This document shows positions 40,142 through 47,756 of a stretch of DNA of 47,756 nt, in pieces. Source of the stretch: Bacteroidota bacterium (lineage in GTDB: Bacteria > Bacteroidota > Bacteroidia > Chitinophagales > Chitinophagaceae); assembly GCA_013288285.1 (NCBI GenBank), contig JABDCE010000012.1:1100-48855 (forward strand), in the 5' to 3' direction. Made by a program: the position numbers and the translations under genes. The notes below the pieces were generated by a model. It made no database searches. It was not told the DNA's origin and worked only from the letters and a program-made list of their open reading frames with translations. Each line of letters opens with the position of its first letter. Position 1 is the stretch's first letter.

Positions 40142-41347
40142 ATGGTACAAACAGATTACATCCATGTGCCTTATGGCAAAACAGTTCATGGAGAAGAAGA
40201 AGTAGAGGCCGTTGTTAAAGTACTACGCACCTCAACCCAGATGGGCAAGCATGTTCGCGAAATGGAAGACAGGGTAGCCGCTTTGTATAACAAAAAGCAG
40301 GGTATCATGGTTAACAGCGGCTCATCAGCCCTCTATCTCGCTGCCGACCTCATGAATTATGAGCCCGGGGCTGAGATCATCACGCCTGCGCTTACATTCT
40401 CTACCACTGTTGCCCCTATCGTTAAGAAAGGCTGGCTCCCCGCATTCATCGACGTGGAAGAAGGTACGTACAACCTCGATGCAAATAAGGTGGAGGAAAT
40501 GATAACGCCAAAGACTAAGGCGATGATCATTCCTAACCTCATAGGCAACCTACCCAACTGGAAACAACTTCGTGAAATAGCCGACAAGCACAATTTGTTC
40601 GTGCTTGAAGATTCTGCTGATACCCTTGGCGCTGAGATAGGCGGTAAGTCTTCAGGCAGGTTCACTGATATGAGCACCACAAGTTTTTATGGTTCTCACA
40701 TCATCAACTGTGCCGGCAATGGCGGTATGCTGTGTGTTAACGATCAGGCGTTTTATGATCGTGGTCGCCTCCTGCGCAGTTGGGGCCGTAGTTCTTCCCT
40801 CTTTGTAGAATCAGAGAAGATAGAGAACCGCTTCAATGTGGAAATTGATGGTATCCCTTACGACGCCAAATTCGTTTTCGAAGAACCTGGCTATAATATA
40901 GAACCATCAGAAATGGGCGCTGCCTTCGGTATTGTTCAGCTCAATAAGCTGGCGCAGAATATCGATGTGCGCACTGCCAACTACAAACGCATGCGTGAAT
41001 TCTTCAGCCAGTATGAGGAGTTCTTTATTTTACCAAAGCAATTACCTGACTCTCGTACCGGCTGGCTGGCATTTGCTTCTACCATCCGCGAGAGTGCACC
41101 GTTCATACGCCGCGACCTCCAGATATTCCTCGAGAAAAGAAACATCCAGACACGTACCGTATTTACAGGCAACATACTTCGTCAGCCAGGCTTTAAGCAT
41201 GTGCCGTCAAAGGCAGCAAAGGGCGGCTATCCTGAGGCCGACAAGGTAATGCGCGGTGGTATGCTGCTGGCTTGTCATCACGGTCTGAACGATGCGCAGA
41301 TAAGCCATGTTATGGAGAGTGTCACCGAGTTTATGAAAAATATTTAG
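40142..41347 (+). CDS. DegT/DnrJ/EryC1/StrS-family enzyme with His at the PLP-lysine position
   Basis: 401-aa fold-type I PLP protein of the sugar aminotransferase family: HGEEEVEAVVKVLRT at the start, VNSGSSALYLA, PALTFSTTVAPI, LEDSADTLGA with the cofactor-binding Asp, and GYNIEPSEMGAAFG. In aminotransferases the strand SFxPxK carries the Schiff-base lysine; here TTSFYGSHII has His186 in that place. His at this position is known from ColD and RfbH (E1), which dehydrate nucleotide-linked 4-keto-6-deoxyhexoses at C-3. A 3-dehydratase role in deoxysugar synthesis is therefore more likely than transamination, but is inferred. It sits near no other sugar gene. Confidence 0.85.
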   Translation: MVQTDYIHVPYGKTVHGEEEVEAVVKVLRTSTQMGKHVREMEDRVAALYNKKQGIMVNSGSSALYLAADLMNYEPGAEIITPALTFSTTVAPIVKKGWLPAFIDVEEGTYNLDANKVEEMITPKTKAMIIPNLIGNLPNWKQLREIADKHNLFVLEDSADTLGAEIGGKSSGRFTDMSTTSFYGSHIINCAGNGGMLCVNDQAFYDRGRLLRSWGRSSSLFVESEKIENRFNVEIDGIPYDAKFVFEEPGYNIEPSEMGAAFGIVQLNKLAQNIDVRTANYKRMREFFSQYEEFFILPKQLPDSRTGWLAFASTIRESAPFIRRDLQIFLEKRNIQTRTVFTGNILRQPGFKHVPSKAAKGGYPEADKVMRGGMLLACHHGLNDAQISHVMESVTEFMKNI

Positions 41348-41349
41348 AG

Positions 41350-41733
41350 ATGGATGTAATTAGCTTAATTTTATTGGTGTTCCTTGCCTACAGTAATAGT
41401 GTGCGGGCAAAGCTCAAAGGAAAAAAACCTTTGTTGTGGGCGTTCATTACAGTAGGGGCCTATTTTGCTGCCTTCATTTTCGGCGGTATGCTCGTGATAT
41501 TCAACTTCTGCAAGGACACTATAAATTTTAGCCAGTTCTCGTCCCTCGATCCCAAATCAAAACAGGCAGTACAGGACCAGATGCAAGCAGCACTTACAGC
41601 TAATCCGCTGCATGTACTGACAATTTATCTTGCTGGCTTTGGTGGTTATTTACTGGTGCGCTACATCATCGACCGCACTCCCGATAAAAAGAAACCTGAA
41701 GTCCACTGGATGGACAAAATGGGAGAGCAATAA
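41350..41733 (+). CDS. Small membrane protein of unknown function
   Basis: 127 aa from the ATG at 41350, 2 nt after the DegT-like stop, so translational coupling is likely; a longer frame starting at 41272 overlaps that gene. Three hydrophobic segments are visible (MDVISLILLVFLAYSNSV; LLWAFITVGAYFAAFIFGGM; LTIYLAGFGGYLLVRYII) with a short, charged C-terminus. I do not recognise the family. Its coupling to the DegT-like enzyme hints at a shared surface-sugar function, which cannot be tested by eye. Confidence 0.65.
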   Translation: MDVISLILLVFLAYSNSVRAKLKGKKPLLWAFITVGAYFAAFIFGGMLVIFNFCKDTINFSQFSSLDPKSKQAVQDQMQAALTANPLHVLTIYLAGFGGYLLVRYIIDRTPDKKKPEVHWMDKMGEQ

Positions 41734-41907
41734 AATAATTGAATAAATGAACATGGCTCTATTGCTGATAAAGCGATGGAGCCATTCTTGTTTAGTTTTG
41801 TTGCAGTGGTGGCTATATCTGCTTTCACTAGGGATATTGCAAAAACAGGTGGGATGATGAGGAGCTCAAGCCATATTTTCATTAGCTTTGGAGACTATAA
41901 TCATCCT

Positions 41908-42978
41908 ATGGGATACATAGCCAAGCAAAACCTCCTTGCACTATTTCTATTCATTTTCGCCGTTTCCTGTAATGGGCAAGTGAAAAGCCATGTTGCTGAA
42001 AGTAAATCGGCCGCAGCTAATAAATACACAAAATTACCTAAGCCGCGCAACGTATCTATAGCTTCGGTTAGTTGTGCTATACAAGATAAGACAGGCGTGT
42101 ATTGGTTGGCAACAAATGGTGAGGGCGTGTTTCGCTATGATGGAACCGCGTTTATCAATTTTACTGAAAAAGACGGGTTGGACAATGATTTCGTCTATTC
42201 GCTGCTCCAGGATAATGCAGGGAATATATGGGTCGGAACCAGAAGCGGACTATGCCGATATAATGGAAAAGGTTTTACTCGTATCCCTGTTGTATCAGCT
42301 GGCAGCTATAGTTTTAATTCCAGCAATTCATCCGGCGTCAGTTTATCAACCTCGGATGGTGTATGGTCGCTGATGCAGGATAAAAGCGGTACAATATGGT
42401 TAGGATCTAACGAAGTCTATTGTTATGATGGGAAGAACTTTACCCGTTTTCTAGACCATAACGTGGTCAACAAGGATAGCCTAACCCAGAGAGGTATTTT
42501 CTCGTTCATGGAAGACAGAAAAGGGAATATGTGGTTTGGCTCCAGCCCTGGCGAGGGGTTGAGCCGGTTCGATGGGAAAGTGCTACAAAGAATATCCCCC
42601 AATGGTTATGCCCGCACCCAGGGCATTGTTGAAGATAGCAAGGGCAATATTTGGTTTGCAAGCGTTGGCAAGGGCATGTGTCAATACAATGGTACTTCAA
42701 TTACTACCAATTTCTTTAAAGAAAAAAGCACCTACGATCTGTTATACATTTTTCTGAAAGACAAAAACGACGATATATGGTTTAGCGAACCCAGCAGCAA
42801 TATTGCATTGCGTTGTTATAATAGCCATACAATTTTGGATTTTTCGCGAGGCAATGATCTGCCCGACAAGAAAATGTACCCGATACTAGAAGACAGGGAA
42901 AGCAATATATGGTTCTCTGCCGAAGGAATGGGATTGTATAAATGGAATGGTAAAGTTTTTAGTAAATTATCTGAATAG
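41908..42978 (+). CDS. Seven-bladed Reg_prop beta-propeller lipoprotein
   Basis: 356 aa from the ATG at 41908, which opens a lipoprotein signal (NLLALFLFIFAVSC, Cys21); a longer frame from 41776 would place this signal internally. Seven blades of the two-component regulator propeller type are readable by their xGxIWxG/A/S motif (GVYWLA, GNIWVG, GTIWLG, GNMWFG, GNIWFA, DDIWFS, SNIWFS). Such propellers normally form the periplasmic sensor of hybrid kinases; here the protein ends after the propeller and has no membrane or kinase domain. It may bind a ligand at the cell surface. The LytS-LytTR genes lie on the opposite strand downstream. Confidence 0.83.
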   Translation: MGYIAKQNLLALFLFIFAVSCNGQVKSHVAESKSAAANKYTKLPKPRNVSIASVSCAIQDKTGVYWLATNGEGVFRYDGTAFINFTEKDGLDNDFVYSLLQDNAGNIWVGTRSGLCRYNGKGFTRIPVVSAGSYSFNSSNSSGVSLSTSDGVWSLMQDKSGTIWLGSNEVYCYDGKNFTRFLDHNVVNKDSLTQRGIFSFMEDRKGNMWFGSSPGEGLSRFDGKVLQRISPNGYARTQGIVEDSKGNIWFASVGKGMCQYNGTSITTNFFKEKSTYDLLYIFLKDKNDDIWFSEPSSNIALRCYNSHTILDFSRGNDLPDKKMYPILEDRESNIWFSAEGMGLYKWNGKVFSKLSE

Positions 42979-43111
42979 ATGCGTATAAGTTTTTTGAGAC
43001 TTGCCTGAATAGTGTTGTGTTACGGATCTACCGCACGCCACGTTGCAAGGATTTGGATTACTGCAAACATGTCGCCGCTTATGGCGCAATTGACTGTACC
43101 TTGTTTTATCA

Positions 43112-43849
43112 TTACCACCCCAGCAGCGTCTTCAGCTTCGCCATCCCGCTTTTACTCACCATCACTTTTGCGCCGCAGTGCAGCAGGGCTATATGGCTTT
43201 CTTTTTCATAAGGCTCTATGCGCATCAGTTGGGTCACCGGTACCAGGTATGAGCGGTGTACACGTACAAACTGCTGTGGATCCAGTGTAGCCTCTATATG
43301 CGACAGCGTGCTTTTCTTTAAGTAAGTACCATCCTTGGTCACTATTTTTATGTAGTCGTCACTCGCCTCTATGTAGTATATCTCCAGCGCAGGTATTATG
43401 CGTATCAGCCCATTGTCCTTTACTACTATGCGATGTTGATAGCCTTCGTATATATTTTGCTCCAGCAGTGCGCTTACTTCCGGCACTTCTTTTTTATCGG
43501 CCTGCTGCAGCCACTTCTGTATCGCCTTTTCAAAACGCTCTTTTATTATTGGTTTCAGCAGGTAGTCTATGGCATGCGCTTCAAATGCTTTCAGCGCATA
43601 CTCGTCAAATGCTGTCGTGAAGATCACAGCGGGCGGCTTATCCAGCAGTTCCAGCATTTCAAATCCGTTTACGCGTGGCATCTGTATATCCAGGAATATC
43701 AGGTCAGGGTTGTGTTCCTGGATCGCCTTAAATCCTTCAAATCCATCTGCGCACTCGGCTACTACTTCTATTTGTTTATACGGGAGCAGCAGCGTTTTTA
43801 TCAGTTGGCGTGCCAGTTGCTCATCGTCGATCAGTATTACTTTATACAT
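43112..43849 (-). CDS. LytTR-family response regulator
   Basis: 245-aa transcription factor: receiver domain with phosphoacceptor Asp54 in IFLDIQMPRVNG, acidic pocket DDE at 8-10 and Lys in LLKPI, then a LytTR DNA-binding domain (IYYIEASDDYIKIVT, FVRVHRSYLV, KVMVSKSG). It overlaps the kinase gene upstream by 8 nt, so translation is coupled. LytTR regulators bind direct repeats in target promoters; the target cannot be read here. It is the last gene of an operon with the LiaF-like, DUF4288 and LytS-like genes. Confidence 0.93.
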   Translation of the reverse strand: MYKVILIDDEQLARQLIKTLLLPYKQIEVVAECADGFEGFKAIQEHNPDLIFLDIQMPRVNGFEMLELLDKPPAVIFTTAFDEYALKAFEAHAIDYLLKPIIKERFEKAIQKWLQQADKKEVPEVSALLEQNIYEGYQHRIVVKDNGLIRIIPALEIYYIEASDDYIKIVTKDGTYLKKSTLSHIEATLDPQQFVRVHRSYLVPVTQLMRIEPYEKESHIALLHCGAKVMVSKSGMAKLKTLLGW

Positions 43850-44873
43850 GTCGTTGAGGTATTATTAGTGTTGTCGTAAAATTTTGTCCGTCTTTTGCTG
43901 TCTCCAGCAGGTCTGTGCGTGCATAAAGCAGGTATAGCCTGCGTTGTATGCCTTCCAGCCCGAAGCCGGTACCTTTCGGCGGCTGCATATTTTCATCATA
44001 AGGGTTTGTTACAGTTATCGTCAGCATAGGCCCGTCCAGTACTATATGTATCACTATACTCACAGTGCCTGTTTTCCCGTACAGCCCGAACTTTATCGCA
44101 TTCTCCAATATGGGTTGAAGCAAAAAAGGCGGGATAGTGGCGTCATCGGTATATTCCTTTTCCAGTACTACTTGCAGTCGGTCACCAAAGCGCACCGATT
44201 CTATAGCTAAGTAAGATTGTATGTACAACAGTTCATCGGCCACAGGTATAAAGTCTTCCGACTCACGTTTTACAGAGCTGCGCAGGAAGTCCGATAGTTT
44301 GCCTATCATTTCCTGGGCCTTGTCTGGCGCTATCATTATCAGTGCGCTGATGGAGTTAAGACTGTTGTACAGGAAGTGTGGCTGCAGTTGTTGCCTCAGC
44401 TTAAAAAGTTCTGCCTCTTTCAGCAGAGCAGATGCGTCAGCCTGCTGCTGGAAGCGGGTGTCCAATGAATGCAGGTTTTTACGCAGTGCTGCATTAGTGG
44501 CCATCCAGCTATCAAATATCCAGATCACCAGGAACCTTATCGGTAGTGAATGTTGCAGCCATGCCTTATAGTCTTCGTTGTTGCCGCCTATTGATTTCAG
44601 TGTCTCCCATTCTGCCATGGTAGTGGCCAGGCTCACCACCAGCGCCATAGCCAGTGCATATATGAATACCGCGGCAGTAGTAGGGTAGGCCCTGATCAGC
44701 AATATGATACCCCATACCGAGCTGCACAGTATCAGGCTGCTGGTAGTGCCGTCCTCAAAGGCTATGTTCCAGTCAAAGTGAAGTACGTTATGCAATACAT
44801 AAGTATGTATCCCCAGTACAGCCAGTACCAGGAACAATACCATGAAGTGAATATTTTTCTTAATAGCGCGCAA
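43842..44873 (-). CDS. LytS/AlgZ-type sensor histidine kinase
   Basis: 343-aa inner-membrane kinase with four predicted helices in residues 10-130 and a His_kinase domain: His166 in LRQQLQPHFLYNSLNSI, the typical motif of the LytS/YehU class, followed by the HATPase (LQPILENAIKFGLYG, GTGFGLEGIQRRL). Its partner regulator is the overlapping LytTR gene. There is no extracytoplasmic sensor domain, so the signal is probably sensed in or near the membrane, perhaps through the co-encoded LiaF-like protein. Confidence 0.92.
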   Translation of the reverse strand: MRAIKKNIHFMVLFLVLAVLGIHTYVLHNVLHFDWNIAFEDGTTSSLILCSSVWGIILLIRAYPTTAAVFIYALAMALVVSLATTMAEWETLKSIGGNNEDYKAWLQHSLPIRFLVIWIFDSWMATNAALRKNLHSLDTRFQQQADASALLKEAELFKLRQQLQPHFLYNSLNSISALIMIAPDKAQEMIGKLSDFLRSSVKRESEDFIPVADELLYIQSYLAIESVRFGDRLQVVLEKEYTDDATIPPFLLQPILENAIKFGLYGKTGTVSIVIHIVLDGPMLTITVTNPYDENMQPPKGTGFGLEGIQRRLYLLYARTDLLETAKDGQNFTTTLIIPQRHV

Positions 44874-44956
44874 TAGCCGTCAGATATTTACCTAAGATAG
44901 ATCGAATTTGATAAGGAAAAGAATAATTGGCTGGCCTCGCTGCCATTCCGCATTGT

Positions 44957-45259
44957 CTAACCCGCTGCCGCCCATAAAGGGGCCGCTACCATCTCTGCCT
45001 CGCGCACCATAGAGAACAGCAGTCCGCCGTTCGTCAGTTCCACCGGTTGCAGGTCCTTTACGGCCAGCATACGCCAGCACATCGTCCGCCCATGGCGGTC
45101 TATGAAAGTGGCCTCTTCTTTTCTGCCGGCTTCGCGGGCTTCCTGAAGCGCCTCTTCCTCGTTGCTGCCATATACCAGGCGCCACTGTTCTTCGTACTGA
45201 TCGGTGGGCATACCCTCGCATTCAATGCGGTAAATGATCTGTGCTGTAAATGAATTCAT
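44957..45259 (-). CDS. DUF4288 protein
   Basis: 100-aa cytosolic protein. The order FTAQIIYRIECEG, EEQWRLVYGSNEEEALQEAREAG, and TFIDRHGRTMCWRMLAVKDLQPV matches the DUF4288 domain, which has no known activity. No signal or membrane segment. It sits 83 nt before the kinase and 45 nt after the LiaF-like gene on the same strand, so it belongs to the same apparent operon. Confidence 0.78.
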   Translation of the reverse strand: MNSFTAQIIYRIECEGMPTDQYEEQWRLVYGSNEEEALQEAREAGRKEEATFIDRHGRTMCWRMLAVKDLQPVELTNGGLLFSMVREAEMVAAPLWAAAG

Positions 45260-45304
45260 GATCTGCTGTATTAGTGGTGAGTTCTGTAATATTTATCTGG
45301 TCAA

Positions 45305-46093
45305 TTAGTACGACTTGATCTCTATGCTTCCAAAAGAGCAGTTGCCCTTGAGGATCAGCGTTTTTCTTGTTTCATTCGTTGTCGGTGTTTGTATGGTCCT
45401 TGCATCTTCCACACTGCCAAAAGAAGGATTTATGTCATTCTGTATGTCCCAGTGCGACGGTACGATCACTTCCACGCCGCCAAACGATACCCGGAAATCT
45501 ATCATCACAGATGGTTCGCTAAAGTCGGCCTGCGTCAGGTTCAGCTCGCATCCGGCAAAGGTCACACTCACAAGTCCGCCTTTAAAATCTTTGCTGGTCA
45601 CCACTTCTTTCTTACCTCCGAATGAAATGTCAATGTTCAGATTGCCGTCTGTGTTTATAGAGGTGTTCATATCACCGGGTCCTCCCATAGCGGTTCCCAC
45701 ACCTGGGTAACACCTGTCTCTGCGGGGGCGCATCGCTATCGCCAGTCCGCCTATTATTATCATTGCAGGCCACACAACGTGGCTCGAAGGCCGGCCCATT
45801 ATTGTAAATTGGGGTGTAAGGTTTATTATACCTATTAGTATCAGTATCCACCATGCGCTCCGCCTGAAATTATTTTTGATGCCAATAAAAGTACCTATCA
45901 CGATCAGGATCACCGGCCACGAACATTCTATGCTGAAGTAGGGGAGCAGTCCCAACGCCCGCAGCAGGAAAATAACACCAACTACCGCCATCGCTATCCC
46001 GAAAAACACACGGTTTCTGTGCCTGTGCTCCTGGTACTGCCTGAAATCCCCGCGGTATCTGAAATCCCTGCGGTTAAAATTGTGATTGCGCAT
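45305..46093 (-). CDS. LiaF-like membrane protein (DUF5668 plus LiaF C-terminal domain)
   Basis: 262 aa from the ATG at 46093 (MRNHNFNRRDFRYRG); a longer upstream frame starting at 46246 is unlikely. The N-terminal part has an Arg/His-rich leader and four short helices (VFFGIAMAVVGVIFLLRALG and following) as in DUF5668. The C-terminal half is a beta-rich domain with LNIDISFGGKKEVV, GGLVSVTFAGCELNLTQA, FRVSFGGVEVIVPSHW and CSFGSIEIKSY, the LiaF/cell-wall-active-antibiotic-response type. LiaF proteins regulate LiaRS-like systems by sensing envelope stress. Here it heads an operon with a LytS-LytTR pair. Confidence 0.85.
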   Translation of the reverse strand: MRNHNFNRRDFRYRGDFRQYQEHRHRNRVFFGIAMAVVGVIFLLRALGLLPYFSIECSWPVILIVIGTFIGIKNNFRRSAWWILILIGIINLTPQFTIMGRPSSHVVWPAMIIIGGLAIAMRPRRDRCYPGVGTAMGGPGDMNTSINTDGNLNIDISFGGKKEVVTSKDFKGGLVSVTFAGCELNLTQADFSEPSVMIDFRVSFGGVEVIVPSHWDIQNDINPSFGSVEDARTIQTPTTNETRKTLILKGNCSFGSIEIKSY

Positions 46094-46327
46094 ACTATTG
46101 AGTTTGTAACACAAATGTATACACCGCAAAAACCGTGCTGAAATGCTATTAGGTAAGAAAAATATTAATGTCGGTAAACGTCCCTTTAGTGTCGGCGAAT
46201 GAAAAATATAACGTGAAGCCTCCTCACCGGCCGGCATGGTTCGCATGAATTGGATAAATCTATTTTTTACTCAATTATCATCCCTGGATTGTGGATAAAT
46301 ACCGTTAAAACATACAACAGCCTTCGC

Positions 46328-46335
46328 TACCTTTG
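46328..46335 (+). promoter_or_regulatory. Candidate -7 element of prs; decides the start
   Basis: TACCTTTG is an exact TAnnTTTG match 20 nt before the ATG at 46355. Because it lies downstream of the earlier in-frame ATG at 46250, it supports 46355 as the true prs start. No clear -33 element. Confidence 0.5.
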
Positions 46336-46354
46336 CGGTCCAGCACACTCATTT

Positions 46355-47305
46355 ATGGATTCTTCAGTAAAAGTATTTTCGGGTACTGCCTCCCATTATC
46401 TGGCAGAAAAGATTGCCGCAAGCTACGGGAAACAGCTCGGAGCATTGAGTATCCAGAAATTCAGCGACGGGGAATTCCAGCCCGTTTTCAATGAATCGGT
46501 GCGCGGCGATTATGTGTTCCTCGTGCAGTCTACCTTTTCGCCATCAGACAACCTCATGGAACTGCTAATGATGATCGACGCGGCCCGTAGGGCGTCCGCT
46601 GGCTATATCACCGCCGTTATCCCTTATTTTGGCTTTGCCCGGCAAGACAGGAAAGACAAGCCGCGTGTGGCCATTGCCTCTAAGCTCGTGGCCAACCTTC
46701 TCACTGTCGCTGGTGCCAACAGGGTAATGACTATGGACCTCCATGCTCCTCAGATACAAGGTTTTTTTGATATACCCGTCGATCACCTCGATTCCTCTGC
46801 AATTTTTATCCCCTATATCGAAAAACTTAAGATAGAAAACCTTATCTTTGCGGCCCCTGATGTGGGAAGTACCAACAGGGTACGCGAAGTAGCGAAGTAT
46901 TTTGAAACAGATATGGTTATCTGCGACAAGCAACGCAAGCGTGCCAATGAGATTGCTTCTATGACGGTAATAGGTGATGTATCAGGCAGGAACGTAGTGC
47001 TCATAGATGATATCTGTGATACTGCGGGTACACTCTGCAAGAGTGCTGCCATACTCAAGGAGAGGGGAGCTTTATCGGTTAGAGCTTTTTGTACGCATCC
47101 CGTGTTAAGTGGGGCTGCTTACGAAAACATAGCCAATTCGGAGCTTGAAGAACTGGTGGTGTGTGATACCATTCCGCTCAAGGCCGATAAACCGCAGGAC
47201 AAGATAAAAGTATTACCAACGGGTAAACTGTTTGCAGTAGCTATCCGTAATACTTTTGAGAATAAATCGATTAGTTCTTTGTTTATTCATAGTAATAGAA
47301 AGTAA
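46355..47305 (+). CDS. prs: Ribose-phosphate pyrophosphokinase
   Basis: 316 aa from the ATG at 46355; this matches the usual bacterial PRPP synthetase length. It makes 5-phosphoribosyl diphosphate from ribose 5-phosphate and ATP for nucleotide, His and Trp synthesis. Class I motifs are present: FSDGEFQPVFNESVRG near the start, PYFGFARQDRKDKPR, the Mg-binding DLHAPQIQGFFDIPVDHL, and the PRPP loop VLIDDICDTAGTL. It is followed by rplY after 213 nt, a frequent gene order in bacteria. The upstream gene is divergent. Confidence 0.96.
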   Translation: MDSSVKVFSGTASHYLAEKIAASYGKQLGALSIQKFSDGEFQPVFNESVRGDYVFLVQSTFSPSDNLMELLMMIDAARRASAGYITAVIPYFGFARQDRKDKPRVAIASKLVANLLTVAGANRVMTMDLHAPQIQGFFDIPVDHLDSSAIFIPYIEKLKIENLIFAAPDVGSTNRVREVAKYFETDMVICDKQRKRANEIASMTVIGDVSGRNVVLIDDICDTAGTLCKSAAILKERGALSVRAFCTHPVLSGAAYENIANSELEELVVCDTIPLKADKPQDKIKVLPTGKLFAVAIRNTFENKSISSLFIHSNRK

Positions 47306-47319
47306 TTAGACAATTTGTC

Positions 47320-47380
47320 AATTTGACAATTGGCTGCTAAATAAAATCGCAAGTAAAAATCATTAGCTAATTGTCAAATT
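47320..47380. repeat. Inverted repeat between prs and rplY
   Basis: AATTTGACAATTGGC (47320-47334) and GCTAATTGTCAAATT (47366-47380) are complementary at 14 of 15 positions around a 31-nt spacer. Nested TTGTCAATTTGACAA symmetry lies at the left arm. It is AT-rich and without a good GC stem, so it is not a classic terminator; it may be a dispersed intergenic element. Confidence 0.5.
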
Positions 47381-47518
47381 CGCTAATTTTAATAACGACT
47401 GTTTATACAACAAAATCCGCCGCCCTTAACAGGGAGCACCTTTATTGTTAACATTAAATTTCAACGTCCGGATGTTGGGTGGATATGCGACCGGCGCTGA
47501 AACAAAAAAACACTGTAA

Positions 47519-47756
47519 ATGAAAAGTGTAAAAATTGAAGGTACAAAGAGAAGCGACCTTGGCAAAAAAGCTACACGCCAGATTCGTTCTAACGAACAGG
47601 TTCCTGCCGTAATATACGGAGGACAAGAAACCCTGCATTTCAGCGCACCTGTAATAGCGTTCCGTACGCTGGTATACACGCCTGAATTCCAGATCGCTGA
47701 GATCACGCTTGATGGTAAGACTTACAAGACCATCATGAAGGACATCCAGTTCGACG
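47519..47756 (+). CDS. rplY: 50S ribosomal protein L25, partial at window end
   Basis: The ATG at 47519 begins MKSVKIEGTKRSDLGKKATR; 79 codons are visible before the window ends. The pattern GTKRSDLGKKATRQIRSNEQVPAVIYGG is the N-terminal L25/Ctc domain, which binds 5S rRNA. Bacteroidota usually encode the long L25/TL5/Ctc form with an extra C-terminal domain, but the end is cut off here. It follows prs on the same strand. Confidence 0.92.
   Translation, partial: MKSVKIEGTKRSDLGKKATRQIRSNEQVPAVIYGGQETLHFSAPVIAFRTLVYTPEFQIAEITLDGKTYKTIMKDIQFD

Noticed and set aside
46250-46354. N-terminal extension of PRPP synthetase from an upstream ATG
   Set aside because: The added residues match no PRPP synthetase, and a TAnnTTTG element at 46328 lies inside them.

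Overview
The window looks like chromosomal DNA of a Bacteroidota bacterium, most likely Chitinophagaceae or a close relative. The lineage call is inference. It rests on a giant PKD/Ig-repeat protein with a type IX secretion (T9SS) sorting tail, Bacteroidota-type promoters (TTTG ... TAnnTTTG), DUF6600, DUF6580 and LiaF-like proteins, a Bacteroidota-type biosynthetic arginine decarboxylase, and lipoproteins. There is no rRNA or tRNA gene, insertion sequence, prophage or CRISPR array. Most of it is ordinary core genome with a few lineage-specific genes.

Layout. 0.1-5.9 kb (+): di-haem cytochrome c lipoprotein, polytopic membrane protein, fabG, fabH, DUF6580 membrane protein, DUF2846-like secreted protein. 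6.0-7.8 kb (-): acyl-CoA dehydrogenase and a small secreted repeat protein. 8.0-8.3 kb (+): small cytosolic protein. 8.3-14.4 kb (-): proline-rich 62-aa protein, 2-oxoglutarate oxygenase, GT2 glycosyltransferase, Tat-exported amine oxidase, lpdA. 14.5-17.8 kb (+): HepT/MntA-type HEPN-nucleotidyltransferase pair whose HEPN gene is frameshifted, sucD, DUF6600 protein with a Gln/Pro tail. 17.8-26.8 kb (-): EamA transporter and a 2648-aa adhesin-like protein (about 14 PKD-like units, 16 Ig-like repeats, T9SS tail). 27.1-30.4 kb: convergent arginine decarboxylase and FlaA1/CapD-type nucleotide-sugar dehydratase. 30.7-34.7 kb (+): receiver plus HPt pair, RsuA/RluB-type pseudouridine synthase with a long charged repeat extension, amidohydrolase. 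34.7-39.3 kb (-): thioesterase, a putative 27-aa Cys-rich peptide, exported dienelactone hydrolase, exported RidA, cytosolic BtuF-like protein, small membrane protein, cystathionine beta-synthase-like enzyme. 39.5-43.0 kb (+): Lys/Pro-rich lipoprotein, DegT-family enzyme with His at the PLP-lysine position, membrane protein, beta-propeller lipoprotein. 43.1-46.1 kb (-): LiaF-like protein, DUF4288 protein, LytS-type kinase, LytTR regulator. 46.3-47.8 kb (+): prs and the start of rplY (L25).

How the genes relate. Fatty-acid (fabG, fabH, acyl-CoA dehydrogenase, thioesterase) and central-carbon genes (lpdA, sucD) are dispersed housekeeping genes. Surface-polymer functions (GT2, FlaA1/CapD enzyme, DegT-like enzyme) are also scattered. 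The clearest functional units are the HEPN/MNT pair, the receiver/HPt pair, the LiaF-LytS-LytTR operon and prs-rplY. The observations most worth a second look are the split HEPN gene with an in-phase A_AAA_AAG slippery site and a lost catalytic Arg, the Cys-rich micro-ORF with its own terminator, the proline-rich peptide gene downstream of a prolyl-hydroxylase-like oxygenase, and the His-for-Lys DegT enzyme. I see no single large undescribed system that the sequence alone establishes.
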